Shown in pieces: positions 54,094 through 62,356 of a DNA stretch of 64,000 bases. Positions within the stretch are counted from its first letter, which is position 1, and every line of letters begins with the position of its first letter. Position numbers and translations under genes: made by a program. The notes below the pieces were generated by a model that saw only the letters and a list, made by a program, of their open reading frames with translations, was not told where the DNA came from and made no database searches. Source of the DNA: Sediminibacterium sp. (lineage in GTDB: Bacteria; Bacteroidota; Bacteroidia; Chitinophagales; Chitinophagaceae); NCBI GenBank assembly GCA_017537025.1, contig JAFWCB010000001.1, forward strand, positions 1-64,000, in the 5' to 3' direction.

Positions 54094-54747
54094 TTATAAT
54101 TTCATTTCGGGAACATTGGCGGGTATTATTAATTTACCTGCTGTTTTCATTTTAATTTCTTCCACAGAAACCCCGGGAGCGCGTTCAAGTAAAATAAAGT
54201 TACCATCTGCAATATCTAATACTGCCAATTCTGTAACAACTTTTTTTACACAGCCCAATCCGGTTAGTGGTAAAGTACAGGCAGGCAATAATTTACTTTC
54301 GCCCTTTGGGTTTGTATGCATCATGGCTACAATAATATTTTTGGCACTGGCCACTAAATCCATAGCGCCCCCCATACCTTTTACCATTTTACCCGGTATC
54401 TTCCAATTTGCAATATCACCTTTTTCACTTACTTCCATAGCACCCAAAACGGTAAGATCAATTTTTCCTGCGCGTATCATACCAAAACTTTCAGCGCTAT
54501 CAAAAAAAGAACCACCGGGTATCACCGTTACAGTTTCTTTACCGGCATTAATTAAATCGGCATCTATAGCAGCTTCAACAGGGTATGGCCCCATACCTAA
54601 TATGCCATTTTCACTTTGTAATACCACCGTAATATCATGGGGTATATAGTTCGCTACTAAAGTCGGTATACCGATACCCAAGTTCACGTACATGCCATCT
54701 TTTAGCTCTTGCGCAATTCGTTTTGCAATTCCAAATTTATCTAGCAT
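54094..54747 (-). CDS. scoB: 3-oxoacid CoA-transferase subunit B
   Basis: The start is taken at ATG 54747 (217 residues), since the 12 codons upstream fall in a dispersed repeat. [29 protein letters not shown] is the typical N-terminus of the beta subunit, and [12 protein letters not shown] holds the catalytic Glu that forms the CoA thioester intermediate. With subunit A it moves CoA between succinate or acetate and a 3-oxoacid in ketone-body or butyrate metabolism. The two genes are split by 133 bases of repeats. Confidence 0.93.
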   Translation of the reverse strand: MLDKFGIAKRIAQELKDGMYVNLGIGIPTLVANYIPHDITVVLQSENGILGMGPYPVEAAIDADLINAGKETVTVIPGGSFFDSAESFGMIRAGKIDLTVLGAMEVSEKGDIANWKIPGKMVKGMGGAMDLVASAKNIIVAMMHTNPKGESKLLPACTLPLTGLGCVKKVVTELAVLDIADGNFILLERAPGVSVEEIKMKTAGKLIIPANVPEMKL

Positions 54748-54769
54748 TGATTTAAATTTGTGTAATTTA

Positions 54770-54794
54770 TCAGTCTTCGACAAGCTCAGACTGA
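54770..54794. repeat. CTGAGC-TGTCGAAG repeat, inverse copy
   Basis: TCAGTCT...AGACTGA stems flank a core whose minus strand reads GAGCTTGTCGAAG, the same motif as at 53089. It lies in the scoA-scoB gap. Confidence 0.65.
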
Positions 54795-54841
54795 CATTTA
54801 TTTTTCAGTTTGTATTGTAACCTTTAGCCCGTGTCACCCTG

Positions 54842-54855
54842 TCCGCCGCGGCGGA
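54842..54855. repeat. GC-rich perfect palindrome inside a CCCTG..TCGAGGG element
   Basis: TCCGCCG-CGGCGGA is a perfect palindrome within ccctg...gagtcgaggg (54837-54863), a third, more altered member of the same repeat class in the scoA-scoB gap. Confidence 0.6.
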
Positions 54856-54868
54856 GTCGAGGGGTCAG

Positions 54869-54896
54869 ATCGTCCATCGTCTATGGTCTAGCGTCT
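54869..54896. repeat. Heptad array 5 (4 x 7 nt) covering the scoA stop
   Basis: Four units (ATCGTCC, ATCGTCT, ATGGTCT, AGCGTCT) in register. On the minus strand the units read AGACGCT, AGACCAT and so on, and they encode the last residues of ScoA (DARP) and its stop codon. Confidence 0.7.
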
Positions 54897-55585
54897 AATG
54901 ACACTGTCTTTCTTTCAATCCGCTTCTCATAATTTTCCCCTTTAAAAATACGATGCACATACACACCCGATACATGTACATCATCAGGATCTATTTCACC
55001 GGGTTGCAATAACTCCTCCACTTCTGCAATGGTAATGTTGCCGGCTTTAGCCATGGAGGTAGAAAAATTTCTGGTTGTTTTTCTAAATACTAAATTACCC
55101 ATGGTATCTCCTTTCCAGGCTTTTACAATAGCAAAATCGGCGTGCAGTGCATGTTCCATCAAATACGTTTTATCATTGAATACACGTGTTTCTTTTCCTA
55201 CTGCTATTTCTGTTCCAACACCTGCAGGCGTGAAGAAAGCCGGAATACCCATACCCGCCATTTGAATACGCGTAGCTAATGTACCCTGAGGAACAAGGTC
55301 AACTACTAACTCGCCGCTTAGTAATTGGCGTTCAAATTCTGCATTCTCGCCCACATAACTGCTGATCATTTTTTTGATTTGCTTGGTTTTGAGCAAGAGA
55401 CCTAACCCAAAATCATCTACCCCAGCATTGTTTGAAATACAGGTAAGATTGGTAATGCCAGCTTGTACTAACGCTGCAATACTATTTTCGGGTATACCAT
55501 TCAAACCAAACCCACCTAGCATCAATGTAGCGCCACTGGGTATGTCGGCAATAGCTGCAGCTGCATTGGTAAATACTTTATTCAT
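54881..55585 (-). CDS. scoA: 3-oxoacid CoA-transferase subunit A
   Basis: The product is 234 residues. The GGFGLNGIPENSIAAL block and ISNNAGVDDFGLGLLL are the alpha-subunit signatures (CoA-binding loop GGFG). With ScoB it forms the heterodimeric CoA-transferase. The gene starts three bases after the DUF4296 stop, so it is probably transcribed from upstream. Its last four codons and stop lie in heptad array 5, while scoB lies 133 bases on; a normal scoAB pair is nearly contiguous, so repeats have been inserted between them. Confidence 0.93.
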   Translation of the reverse strand: MNKVFTNAAAAIADIPSGATLMLGGFGLNGIPENSIAALVQAGITNLTCISNNAGVDDFGLGLLLKTKQIKKMISSYVGENAEFERQLLSGELVVDLVPQGTLATRIQMAGMGIPAFFTPAGVGTEIAVGKETRVFNDKTYLMEHALHADFAIVKAWKGDTMGNLVFRKTTRNFSTSMAKAGNITIAEVEELLQPGEIDPDDVHVSGVYVHRIFKGENYEKRIERKTVSLDARP

Positions 55586-55588
55586 CGT

Positions 55589-55942
55589 TTATTGACTGGG
55601 TAATTTATTTGATTTCTTTCTTTCTTTTGCAATTGTAACATCTATAGAATCGATAAGCTCTCTAAATTCAATAGGATGAGCTTCATAATATTTATAAGAA
55701 GTATAAAACTGTTCTTTAGTTACACCATAAGATCGGAACAATTGATCGTATAATCTAAAATTTTCATCTTGCATTTTTTGCAATGTATCTTTCAAACTTA
55801 TTTTTATATAATGTTCATCTGCCTTCATGATATCCAGCATCAAATGCCGCATTTTATCAAAAGGTACCGGATTGGCTTTGTTCTCTTGCTTACAAGCAAA
55901 CAGCACAAAAAAAATACATGATATACCTATTAGTTTTTTCAC
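55589..55942 (-). CDS. DUF4296 lipoprotein
   Basis: The product is 117 residues. A lipoprotein signal ends in the lipobox VLFAC (Cys16), with KQENK after it. The mature part is three helices (KMRHLMLDIMKADEHYI, ENFRLYDQLFRSYGVTKEQF, SYKYYEAHPIEFRELIDS), the plan of DUF4296, found only in Bacteroidota as far as I know. The role is unknown. Its ATG overlaps the stop of the DUF4835 gene by four bases, so the two are coupled. Confidence 0.85.
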   Translation of the reverse strand: MKKLIGISCIFFVLFACKQENKANPVPFDKMRHLMLDIMKADEHYIKISLKDTLQKMQDENFRLYDQLFRSYGVTKEQFYTSYKYYEAHPIEFRELIDSIDVTIAKERKKSNKLPSQ

Positions 55943-56862
55943 TGTAACTCGTCTTTATATTTGGCACTATTTACAACGTCCAATACAGCCATCAGTTCTA
56001 TAGCTTTCGCTTTTTCCTGAGCCGTTCCTTTTTTAAAGATGCCTATTATTTCATTTGTTTTCCCTTGGGTTAAAAACTGAACAATCATGGTGTTAGGATT
56101 CTCCCTATTATAAGCATACAGTTGATTTAATGCTTGCAATACATTTGTTCTAGCTTCATTGTCATTCTCAATCATTTTATCTAATCCACTTCGATAATAG
56201 GTGTACACTACATCGTGAATAATATTATATCTTGTATTGATCAGGTTCTCGTTCAGCCAATACCTATTTCTGAGCCCATCAAATACACGCCAGCCGCTGA
56301 TACTTTTACCTTCCGGTGCATTGTTTACAATATTTTGAGCTTTTCGAAAAAATTGTTCCCCGCTTTTGGGAGAGAAGGAATCATAATCCAATCCTATGAT
56401 GGTATAGGCCCAAAAAGCCAATACTGCAGTAAGATTTGCGGCACCCGGTTCTGTACCCTGTACCCTATTTTCATTAAATTCTATCGGCTGAAATTCAACA
56501 TAGCGGAATACCATTTCAGGATCTACAAAATTTACCATCGCAGCCTGATATGAAGCATTATAAACTGGTCTTGCCGCCTGAATCGTGAGTGTGGCTTTGT
56601 ATAGATTAGTTTCAATAATGTTTTCGATATTGATAATAAAACTACATTCAATTTTTTCATTGGGTTTAAACACGTCGCCCGTCCACTTCCGGTTATTCAT
56701 AAAACTATTCAGCTGCTGCTGAAGGGTAGTGAATATTTTTCTGTCTACTGTTGTATTCACGCGAGAGGCCAATACCGTAACTTTTGCTTGTAATTCCTGT
56801 GCTTGTAAGGTATTACAAATCATAGTGCCGAATAATAAAATATAGATCAGTTTAGCTTTCAT
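55939..56862 (-). CDS. DUF4835-family protein (PorD-like, type IX secretion-linked)
   Basis: The start is taken at ATG 56862 (307 residues), ahead of the signal peptide (MKAKLIYILLFGTMICNTLQAQ); the frame opens nine codons earlier. ELQAKVTVLASRVNTTVDRKIFTTLQQQLN with NNRKWTGDVFKPNEKIECSF is the family N-terminus, FWAYTIIGLDYDSFSPKSGEQFF the middle signature. This family is often found next to coaBC in Bacteroidota and has been linked to type IX secretion as PorD. Its start lies within the 3' end of coaBC (11-base overlap). Confidence 0.85.
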   Translation of the reverse strand: MKAKLIYILLFGTMICNTLQAQELQAKVTVLASRVNTTVDRKIFTTLQQQLNSFMNNRKWTGDVFKPNEKIECSFIINIENIIETNLYKATLTIQAARPVYNASYQAAMVNFVDPEMVFRYVEFQPIEFNENRVQGTEPGAANLTAVLAFWAYTIIGLDYDSFSPKSGEQFFRKAQNIVNNAPEGKSISGWRVFDGLRNRYWLNENLINTRYNIIHDVVYTYYRSGLDKMIENDNEARTNVLQALNQLYAYNRENPNTMIVQFLTQGKTNEIIGIFKKGTAQEKAKAIELMAVLDVVNSAKYKDELQ

Positions 56863-58051
56863 ATAGGTGAGCAATAACGTATGAAACAATTTGATTAGCT
56901 ATATCTTTTTTGGATACCAGTTCACTCTCTACTTTTTCTCCCTTTTTATTGATTATAGTGATCTGATTGGTATTATTTCTAAATCCGGCTCCGGCTACCC
57001 GTAACGAGTTAAGCACAATAGCATCCGCATTTTTACGATAGAGTTTATCGGCTGCATTGGCCAATTCATTTTCTGTTTCCAAAGCAAACCCAACTATGAA
57101 TTGATTAGGCTTTTTTTGTTTCCCGGCTTCGGCAAGAATATCTGTTGTTTTTTGTAATGCCACTGAAAAATGATCTTCTTTCTTTTTTATTTTCTCAGAG
57201 GCTACTTCAACGGGTGTATAATCGGCTACCGCGGCACTGAAAATACCTATATGCATGGTAGAGAAATGTTCTACACAAGCACTATACATGTCGGCGGCTG
57301 TATTTACGGGTATGTATTCGATACCTGCATATTTTGTTCTTTCATTGGTAGGACCGCTCACTAAATAAACTTCAGCACCTTGCTCATAAAAAGCTTCTGC
57401 AATAGCAAAGCCCATTTTACCGGAGGAATGATTACCGATGAAACGTACGGGATCGATGGGTTCATAGGTTGGTCCTGCCGTTATCAAAACTTTTTTGCCA
57501 GTGAGGGTATTTGTTCTAAAAATATTTTCTGTAACAAAGCGAATAATCTCTTCCGGCTCGGCCATTCGGCCTTCGCCTACTAATCCACTAGCCAGTTCTC
57601 CATTACCAACGGGGATTATCAGATTACCATAGCTTTTAATGATATCTAGGTTTCTTTGTGTAGCACCATGATGCCACATATCTTCATCCATAGCCGGGGC
57701 TACTACTACTTTACAAGTGGCCGATAGATATACAGCCATCAATAAGTTATCACATAAACCATAAGCCATTTTTGCGAGCGTATTACAACTCAGCGGGGCA
57801 ATGATAAATACATCGGCCCATCTTCCTAATTGTACATGGTTTGCCCATTCATCTTCGGATGCCAAATCGATCAACACTTTATTTTTGGAGAGTGTGGCGA
57901 GCACTAAGGGAGATACAAATTCTTTGGAAGCGGTTGTCATTACAACTTTTACTTCGGCTCCTGCTTTTACGAGCAATCGCACCAATAAAATTGTTTTATA
58001 AGCAGCGATACTTCCACTTATTCCTATCAATATTTTTTTCCCCTGTAGCAT
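56852..58051 (-). CDS. coaBC: Bifunctional phosphopantothenoylcysteine decarboxylase / synthase
   Basis: The product is 399 residues. The N-terminal FMN-dependent CoaC half (about 1-185) has GISGSIAAYK, the APLSCNTLAKMA segment and PAMDEDMW (usually PAMNxxM). The C-terminal CoaB half (from about 187) has KVLITAGPTYEPIDPVRFIGNHSSGKMG and AAVADYTP. It joins cysteine to 4'-phosphopantothenate and decarboxylates the product in CoA synthesis. It heads the chain coaBC, DUF4835, DUF4296, and perhaps scoA. TATTTTTG at 58071-58078 (minus strand) is a candidate -7 box. Confidence 0.96.
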   Translation of the reverse strand: MLQGKKILIGISGSIAAYKTILLVRLLVKAGAEVKVVMTTASKEFVSPLVLATLSKNKVLIDLASEDEWANHVQLGRWADVFIIAPLSCNTLAKMAYGLCDNLLMAVYLSATCKVVVAPAMDEDMWHHGATQRNLDIIKSYGNLIIPVGNGELASGLVGEGRMAEPEEIIRFVTENIFRTNTLTGKKVLITAGPTYEPIDPVRFIGNHSSGKMGFAIAEAFYEQGAEVYLVSGPTNERTKYAGIEYIPVNTAADMYSACVEHFSTMHIGIFSAAVADYTPVEVASEKIKKKEDHFSVALQKTTDILAEAGKQKKPNQFIVGFALETENELANAADKLYRKNADAIVLNSLRVAGAGFRNNTNQITIINKKGEKVESELVSKKDIANQIVSYVIAHLYES

Positions 58052-58378
58052 GGATTCGGTTTCAAAGTAACAAAAATAAGTATAGTGTTCTTAAAGTAGG
58101 ATTTATTTAACCTTGTTCCATTCTATGAACTTGGCTTAATTCCATTATACGCTCATAAGCTAAAGATTCATTGATCATACCCTTATTTTAACGCAAATTT
58201 GTAAGTTTTGCCCCAAAATGCTTAAATAGCTTCTGATACCAATAAACCAACAGCTCTTGCATCAATTTCATTTTTCGGCACATTGAAATACACAAGCAAC
58301 ACTAGAACAGATATTTATGATATATCTGCTGCTCGATCATTTACTTTTGCCCAAGCATTTATCCCATAAATAGTATTA
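58052..58378. other. 327-base intergenic region between divergent genes
   Basis: It holds the coaBC promoter region at its left end and a TACTTTTG box for the orphan lipoprotein at its right. A minus-strand stretch of about 30 codons ending at 58222 (VYFNVPKNEIDARAVG and on) reads protein-like but has no good start and matches nothing I know; it could be a gene remnant. Nothing else was seen. Confidence 0.4.
58342..58349 (+). promoter_or_regulatory. -7 box of the orphan lipoprotein gene
   Basis: TACTTTTG, a perfect TAnnTTTG, lies 29 bases before the ATG at 58379. No clear TTG lies at -33. Confidence 0.5.
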
Positions 58379-59098
58379 ATGAAAAAACTATTGCTTTTAT
58401 TCACTTATTTTTTAACAATATTTCTCTCTTTGAAATGTAAAGTTTCTAAACCTCCTATAAATGAGGGAGAAGCAATTGAATTAGTGCGCACTCTATGGCA
58501 TATGGGTAACAATAAGGATACCCCTAATATTACTATAAAAGAAAGAGCTTGGTATCAAGACAGTATAGGTATTACCGAACTGTGTAGGATTAATTTTGTT
58601 GAGACAGATACTAGTAAATACGTTTACATCAGTACTACCGGATACCGCTTTGTAAATCTAAAACAGAAGAGGGTTTACGAATACACTAGCTTCAGTGATA
58701 CGGCTGCTTTAAAACGTAAATATCGCTATACCGATACAACAGAATTCATAGCAGGATGGAATTTTACGACTAAACCACGAATAGGTGCTGATAGCCTTAC
58801 ACAATTAACTGATACCTTAATTGATAAAACTGTTTATACTAGGTGTAAATTTGAAGAAGACCTTTTTAACAATATCTGTTGGTTCAGATGTGATAAAAAA
58901 AATATGTATTTCACACTTAGTAGGGAAATAAGTGATAGAATTGGGTGCCCGGTATTTTTTTTTAGTAGTTATCCGATAAAAAATCCGGATCGAAAACATG
59001 AACAGAAAATAAACCTCATATCTCAGCGTTTTCCCGATTCGGTTCAAAAGGTATTTAACGCATGGAAGAAAAATGAGCTAAAATATCCAATAGAATAA
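58379..59098 (+). CDS. Orphan lipoprotein of unknown function
   Basis: The product is 239 residues. A lipoprotein-like signal ends at LSLKC (Cys20). The mature part has four cysteines (TELCRINF, TRCKFEEDLF, NICWFRCDK, GCPVFFF) and a basic, tyrosine-rich middle (KYRYTDTTEF) that reads as beta strands. I do not recognise the family. It is the only + strand gene among many minus ones, has its own promoter box and terminator, and sits inside a cluster (bamD, rpoZ, coaBC) that is usually unbroken, so it looks inserted. Confidence 0.6.
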   Translation: MKKLLLLFTYFLTIFLSLKCKVSKPPINEGEAIELVRTLWHMGNNKDTPNITIKERAWYQDSIGITELCRINFVETDTSKYVYISTTGYRFVNLKQKRVYEYTSFSDTAALKRKYRYTDTTEFIAGWNFTTKPRIGADSLTQLTDTLIDKTVYTRCKFEEDLFNNICWFRCDKKNMYFTLSREISDRIGCPVFFFSSYPIKNPDRKHEQKINLISQRFPDSVQKVFNAWKKNELKYPIE

Positions 59099-59101
59099 AA
59101 A

Positions 59102-59130
59102 AGCCTTTCAATAAAAGTTGAAAGGCTTTA
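59102..59130. terminator. Bidirectional intrinsic terminator
   Basis: A perfect 10-base stem AGCCTTTCAA / TTGAAAGGCT with a six-base loop (59102-59127), flanked by A-run and short T-run. It serves the orphan lipoprotein (+) and rpoZ (-). Confidence 0.8.
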
Positions 59131-59149
59131 CAAATTTGATATTTGAATA

Positions 59150-59494
59150 CTAACGGAAAAGATCGTTCTCATTATTCATGCGGTAGTAAATTTTACCTTC
59201 CATGAATTCTTGGGTTGCTAAAATAGCCGGATTAGGCATTTTTTCGTAAGCCCGAGAAATTTCAATCTGTTCTTTATTCTCATGAATTTCTTCTAAGCTA
59301 TCGGTATGGCTGGCAAACTCTTCGAGCTTATTATGCAACTCTTCTCTTAGGGAGATATTGATTTGATTCGCTCTACGTGCAATGATAGCGATAGACTCAT
59401 AGAGATTACCGGTTTTACCTTTTATCTCTATAAGGCTTTTGGTTTCTACCACTGCTGCGGTATTAGCGCTCATCTGCCTTCTTAGTTTACTCAT
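59150..59494 (-). CDS. rpoZ: RNA polymerase omega-like subunit (Bacteroidota RpoZ)
   Basis: The product is 114 residues. NLYESIAIIARRANQINISLREELHNKLEEFA is the omega core (helix with the ARRANQI motif that grips the beta' C-terminus), and PAILATQEFMEGKIYYR is the Bacteroidota-type end. It helps assemble and stabilise RNA polymerase. Bacteroidota omega is distant from E. coli RpoZ, and this form is longer at the N-terminus. ATG 59494 overlaps the bamD stop by four bases; an inner ATG at residue 8 is possible. Confidence 0.85.
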   Translation of the reverse strand: MSKLRRQMSANTAAVVETKSLIEIKGKTGNLYESIAIIARRANQINISLREELHNKLEEFASHTDSLEEIHENKEQIEISRAYEKMPNPAILATQEFMEGKIYYRMNNENDLFR

Positions 59495-60297
59495 TTTCTT
59501 AGGTTTTTTATGATGTTGTTCGTTTGTATTTTGTATTTATTTACACTTTCCAAATGCTTGCTGTCAGTAAATCGCTCCACAAACTCATTACATTCGGTAA
59601 TTACTTTTTCGTATCGCTCTCTCTGTTTTTCTTCATAGCTCATTTCAGCATATTTGAAATAAGACTTGATCATCAAAAATTTATAATCATCCGATTTTTT
59701 TGAATCGGGGAAATTATCAGATACATTACTGAAAGCAATAGCTGCGGCTTTATAAAAACCAAGGTTATAATATAACTCGGCGCTTCTAAATTCTTTCAGC
59801 TCTAATTTCTCTCTGCATAAATCAATAATTTCTACCGCGTCTTTTACTCTTTTAGAAGTGGGGTGTGTGCTAATAAAAGCCTGCATCAATCCCATGGTTT
59901 TAGTGGTATTGGTTTGATCCAAATCTATCTTGGGAGATTGTTTGTAGTAGCAATAAGCACGCATATATTCACACTCCTCCCCCTTGGTACTGCTAGGGAA
60001 ATTTTCTACAAAACTCTTAAACATATTTTCTGCATTGAGGTAATCCCTCGTGTAGAAATAAGTATAAGCATATTTATAGTACACATCTTCGTACCTGGTT
60101 GTACCTTTTAAATAGTTAAAAACGTCGGCCTCAAAGATCTTTTGCGCTTCCGCATATTTTTTATTGGCATAATACTGTTCCGCCATCTTATACTTGTACT
60201 CAACATCTTTGCTCTTTAAAACCTTCGACAGTTTTGTAGCACAAGAACTTGTAAATAGTAAGGAAACCAGTAAAATCAATATACTATTACGACCCAT
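59491..60297 (-). CDS. bamD: Outer membrane assembly lipoprotein BamD
   Basis: The start is taken at ATG 60297 (268 residues), eight bases after a TAATTTTG box; ATGs at 60318 and 60360 are in frame. The lipobox FTSSC makes Cys19 the lipidated residue. Five TPR-like hairpins follow: KMAEQYYANKKYAEAQKIFE, YAYTYFYTRDYLNAENMF, KGEECEYMRAYCYYKQSP, YNLGFYKAAAIAFSNVSD and a last helix pair. BamD is the essential partner of BamA in outer-membrane protein insertion. It is coupled to rpoZ by an ATGA overlap. Confidence 0.92.
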   Translation of the reverse strand: MGRNSILILLVSLLFTSSCATKLSKVLKSKDVEYKYKMAEQYYANKKYAEAQKIFEADVFNYLKGTTRYEDVYYKYAYTYFYTRDYLNAENMFKSFVENFPSSTKGEECEYMRAYCYYKQSPKIDLDQTNTTKTMGLMQAFISTHPTSKRVKDAVEIIDLCREKLELKEFRSAELYYNLGFYKAAAIAFSNVSDNFPDSKKSDDYKFLMIKSYFKYAEMSYEEKQRERYEKVITECNEFVERFTDSKHLESVNKYKIQTNNIIKNLRK

Positions 60298-60305
60298 AAA
60301 GTTGG

Positions 60306-60313
60306 CAAAATTA
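60306..60313 (-). promoter_or_regulatory. -7 box of bamD
   Basis: The minus strand reads TAATTTTG, identical to the tgt and M1 peptidase boxes, ending eight bases before the ATG at 60297. If used, it rules out the two upstream ATGs as starts. Confidence 0.5.
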
Positions 60314-60375
60314 CGCATAAAATGGCAATTTAGGAAGGGAAATACCAATTTCATCCTCAAATGCGTTAATGATTA

Positions 60376-60416
60376 GCTAAAAAGGCCGCCTCGCTTGTTA
60401 CAGCGAAACAGCCTTT
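60376..60416 (-). terminator. Intrinsic terminator after rpsA
   Basis: AAAGGC / GCCTTT outer stem with an inner CGCT / AGCG stem (60381-60416), followed on the minus strand by a run of five T. Confidence 0.65.
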
Positions 60417-60439
60417 ATATTACAACCGTCGGGCTCCGC

Positions 60440-62338
60440 TTATTTAGCGTCGCCTTCTCCTTCCTGCAATTTAGCCTTGATCTCAGCCAAAGCACCCAAA
60501 TCGCCCAAAGTAGCTTTTTCTACTTTAGCCTGGATGTTTTTAACTGCTTTCTTGGTGTTATCCTGCTCAGCTTTAGCTTCTTTCTTCGCCGCTTCTTTCT
60601 CTTCCGCTATATGCTGTTCCCAAATTCGGGCATGACTCAATACGATACGCTTTTCGTTACGATCGAATTCAATAACCATAAACTGGGTAGTTTCATCGGC
60701 TTTTACCTGAGAACCATCTTCTTTATTGAGGTGACGGTTAGGCGCAAAACCTTCTAAACCATATTGTAATTGAACCAAGGCACCTTTATCGTCTTTACGC
60801 GTAACGGTACCTTCATGTAAAGAACCGATAGCAAAAGTTTCCTCTAAGGCATTCCAAGGATCTTCTTCCAATTGTTTATGACCCAACTGTAATTTACGAT
60901 TTTCTTTATCAATGCTTAGGATAATAGTATCAATATGCTCACCCACTTTTACATAATCTGTTGGGTGATTGAAACGCTTCAACCAGCTTAAATCGCTGAT
61001 ATGAATCATACCACCAATACCCGGCTCTAGTTCTACAAACACACCATACGGAGTGATATTTTTCACCAATCCTTTGTGTTTGCTATTTTCAGGGAATTTG
61101 TTTTCGATGGTATTCCATGGATCCTGAGTCATTTGCTTAATACTCAAGCTCATTTTACGCGCATCTTTATCAAGGGTAACCACTTTTGCTTCGTGCTCAT
61201 CACCTAGTTTAAAGAATTCTTTTGCATTGATCGGTGTATTAGCCCAAGTAATTTCAGATACGTGCACCAATCCTTCAACACCGGGTTGAATTTCGAGGAA
61301 TGCACCGTAATCTTCGATATTTACTACCTTACCTTTTACGATAGTGCCTTCTGCTAAACCTTCAGGCAATACATCCCAAGGATGTGGGGTAAGTTGTTTT
61401 AAACCAAGACTAATACGTTTTTTATCGTCATCGAAATCTAATACCACCACTTGTAATTTCTGATCCATCTTCACTACTTCACCGGGGTGAGAAATACGAC
61501 CCCATGAAATATCTGTGATATATAATAAACCATCCAAGCCACCCAAATCCATAAAGGCACCGAAGTCGGTAATATTTTTCACAATACCTTCTAATACCTG
61601 TCCTTTTTCGAGTTTGCTCATGATCTCTGCACGTTGTGCTTCGATATCGCTCTCAATTAATGCTTTGTGAGATACAACGGCATTTTTAATGGTTTCATTG
61701 ATCTTCACCACTTTAAATTCCATTGTTTTACCAACGAACTGATCGTAATCAGTTACCGGTTTCACATCAATTTGAGAACCCGGTAAGAAAGTTTCCATAC
61801 CGAATACATCAACGATCAATCCGCCTTTAGTTTTGCTGGTAACAGTACCGGTAACTACTTCACCGGTTTTATGTACTTCCATAATTCTTTCCCAAGCTCT
61901 GAAAATACGGGCCGATTTACGGCTAAGGTGTAAGTTACCGGAGCGGTCTTCTTTTTCAACCACCATCACTTCTACCTCATCTCCTACTTTCAAACCCGGA
62001 ACATCACGGAATTCGTTTAAAGAAACAAGACCATCGCTTTTAAAGCCAATATTTACTACAACATCGGTTTTTGTCATGGCTACTACACCACCGCGAATAA
62101 TTTCACCGTCGCTGATTTGAACGAAAGTGTTGTCGTACACTTTATCGTATTTAACGCGTTCGGTTTCTGCATAATGGCTAACATTACGCTTATCGATGCT
62201 CCAATCGAAGTCATCATGTGCTGTTTCGATTACAGCGGGTTCAGGTGCTTTTGTTATCGCAGTAGGAACACTAACTTCTTCTGTAGAAGCGGCATTCTCC
62301 TGAGCATCTGCGTTTAGTTGTTTATTAATAAATTGCAT
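60440..62338 (-). CDS. rpsA: 30S ribosomal protein S1
   Basis: The product is 632 residues. After an acidic N-terminus (about 1-60), six S1/OB domains follow: GEIIRGGVVAMTKTDVVVNIG, GEVVTGTVTSKTKGGLIVDV, GQVLEGIVKNITDFGAFMDLGG, GTIVKGKVVNIEDYGAFLEIQPG, KHKGLVKNITPYGVFVELEPG and GSLHEGTVTRKDDKGALVQL. A Lys/Glu/Ala-rich tail (about 565-632) ends the protein. It brings mRNA to the 30S subunit. Bacteroidota mRNAs mostly lack Shine-Dalgarno sites, so S1 may matter more here. Its promoter is within the 3' end of the purine phosphorylase gene. Confidence 0.97.
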   Translation of the reverse strand: MQFINKQLNADAQENAASTEEVSVPTAITKAPEPAVIETAHDDFDWSIDKRNVSHYAETERVKYDKVYDNTFVQISDGEIIRGGVVAMTKTDVVVNIGFKSDGLVSLNEFRDVPGLKVGDEVEVMVVEKEDRSGNLHLSRKSARIFRAWERIMEVHKTGEVVTGTVTSKTKGGLIVDVFGMETFLPGSQIDVKPVTDYDQFVGKTMEFKVVKINETIKNAVVSHKALIESDIEAQRAEIMSKLEKGQVLEGIVKNITDFGAFMDLGGLDGLLYITDISWGRISHPGEVVKMDQKLQVVVLDFDDDKKRISLGLKQLTPHPWDVLPEGLAEGTIVKGKVVNIEDYGAFLEIQPGVEGLVHVSEITWANTPINAKEFFKLGDEHEAKVVTLDKDARKMSLSIKQMTQDPWNTIENKFPENSKHKGLVKNITPYGVFVELEPGIGGMIHISDLSWLKRFNHPTDYVKVGEHIDTIILSIDKENRKLQLGHKQLEEDPWNALEETFAIGSLHEGTVTRKDDKGALVQLQYGLEGFAPNRHLNKEDGSQVKADETTQFMVIEFDRNEKRIVLSHARIWEQHIAEEKEAAKKEAKAEQDNTKKAVKNIQAKVEKATLGDLGALAEIKAKLQEGEGDAK

Positions 62339-62356
62339 ACAATAATCCGGTTCTTT

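Noticed and set aside
58222-58320. Short minus-strand open stretch reading VYFNVPKNEIDARAVG
   Set aside because: About 30 codons, no good start codon, no known family. Mentioned in the gap note but not called as a gene.
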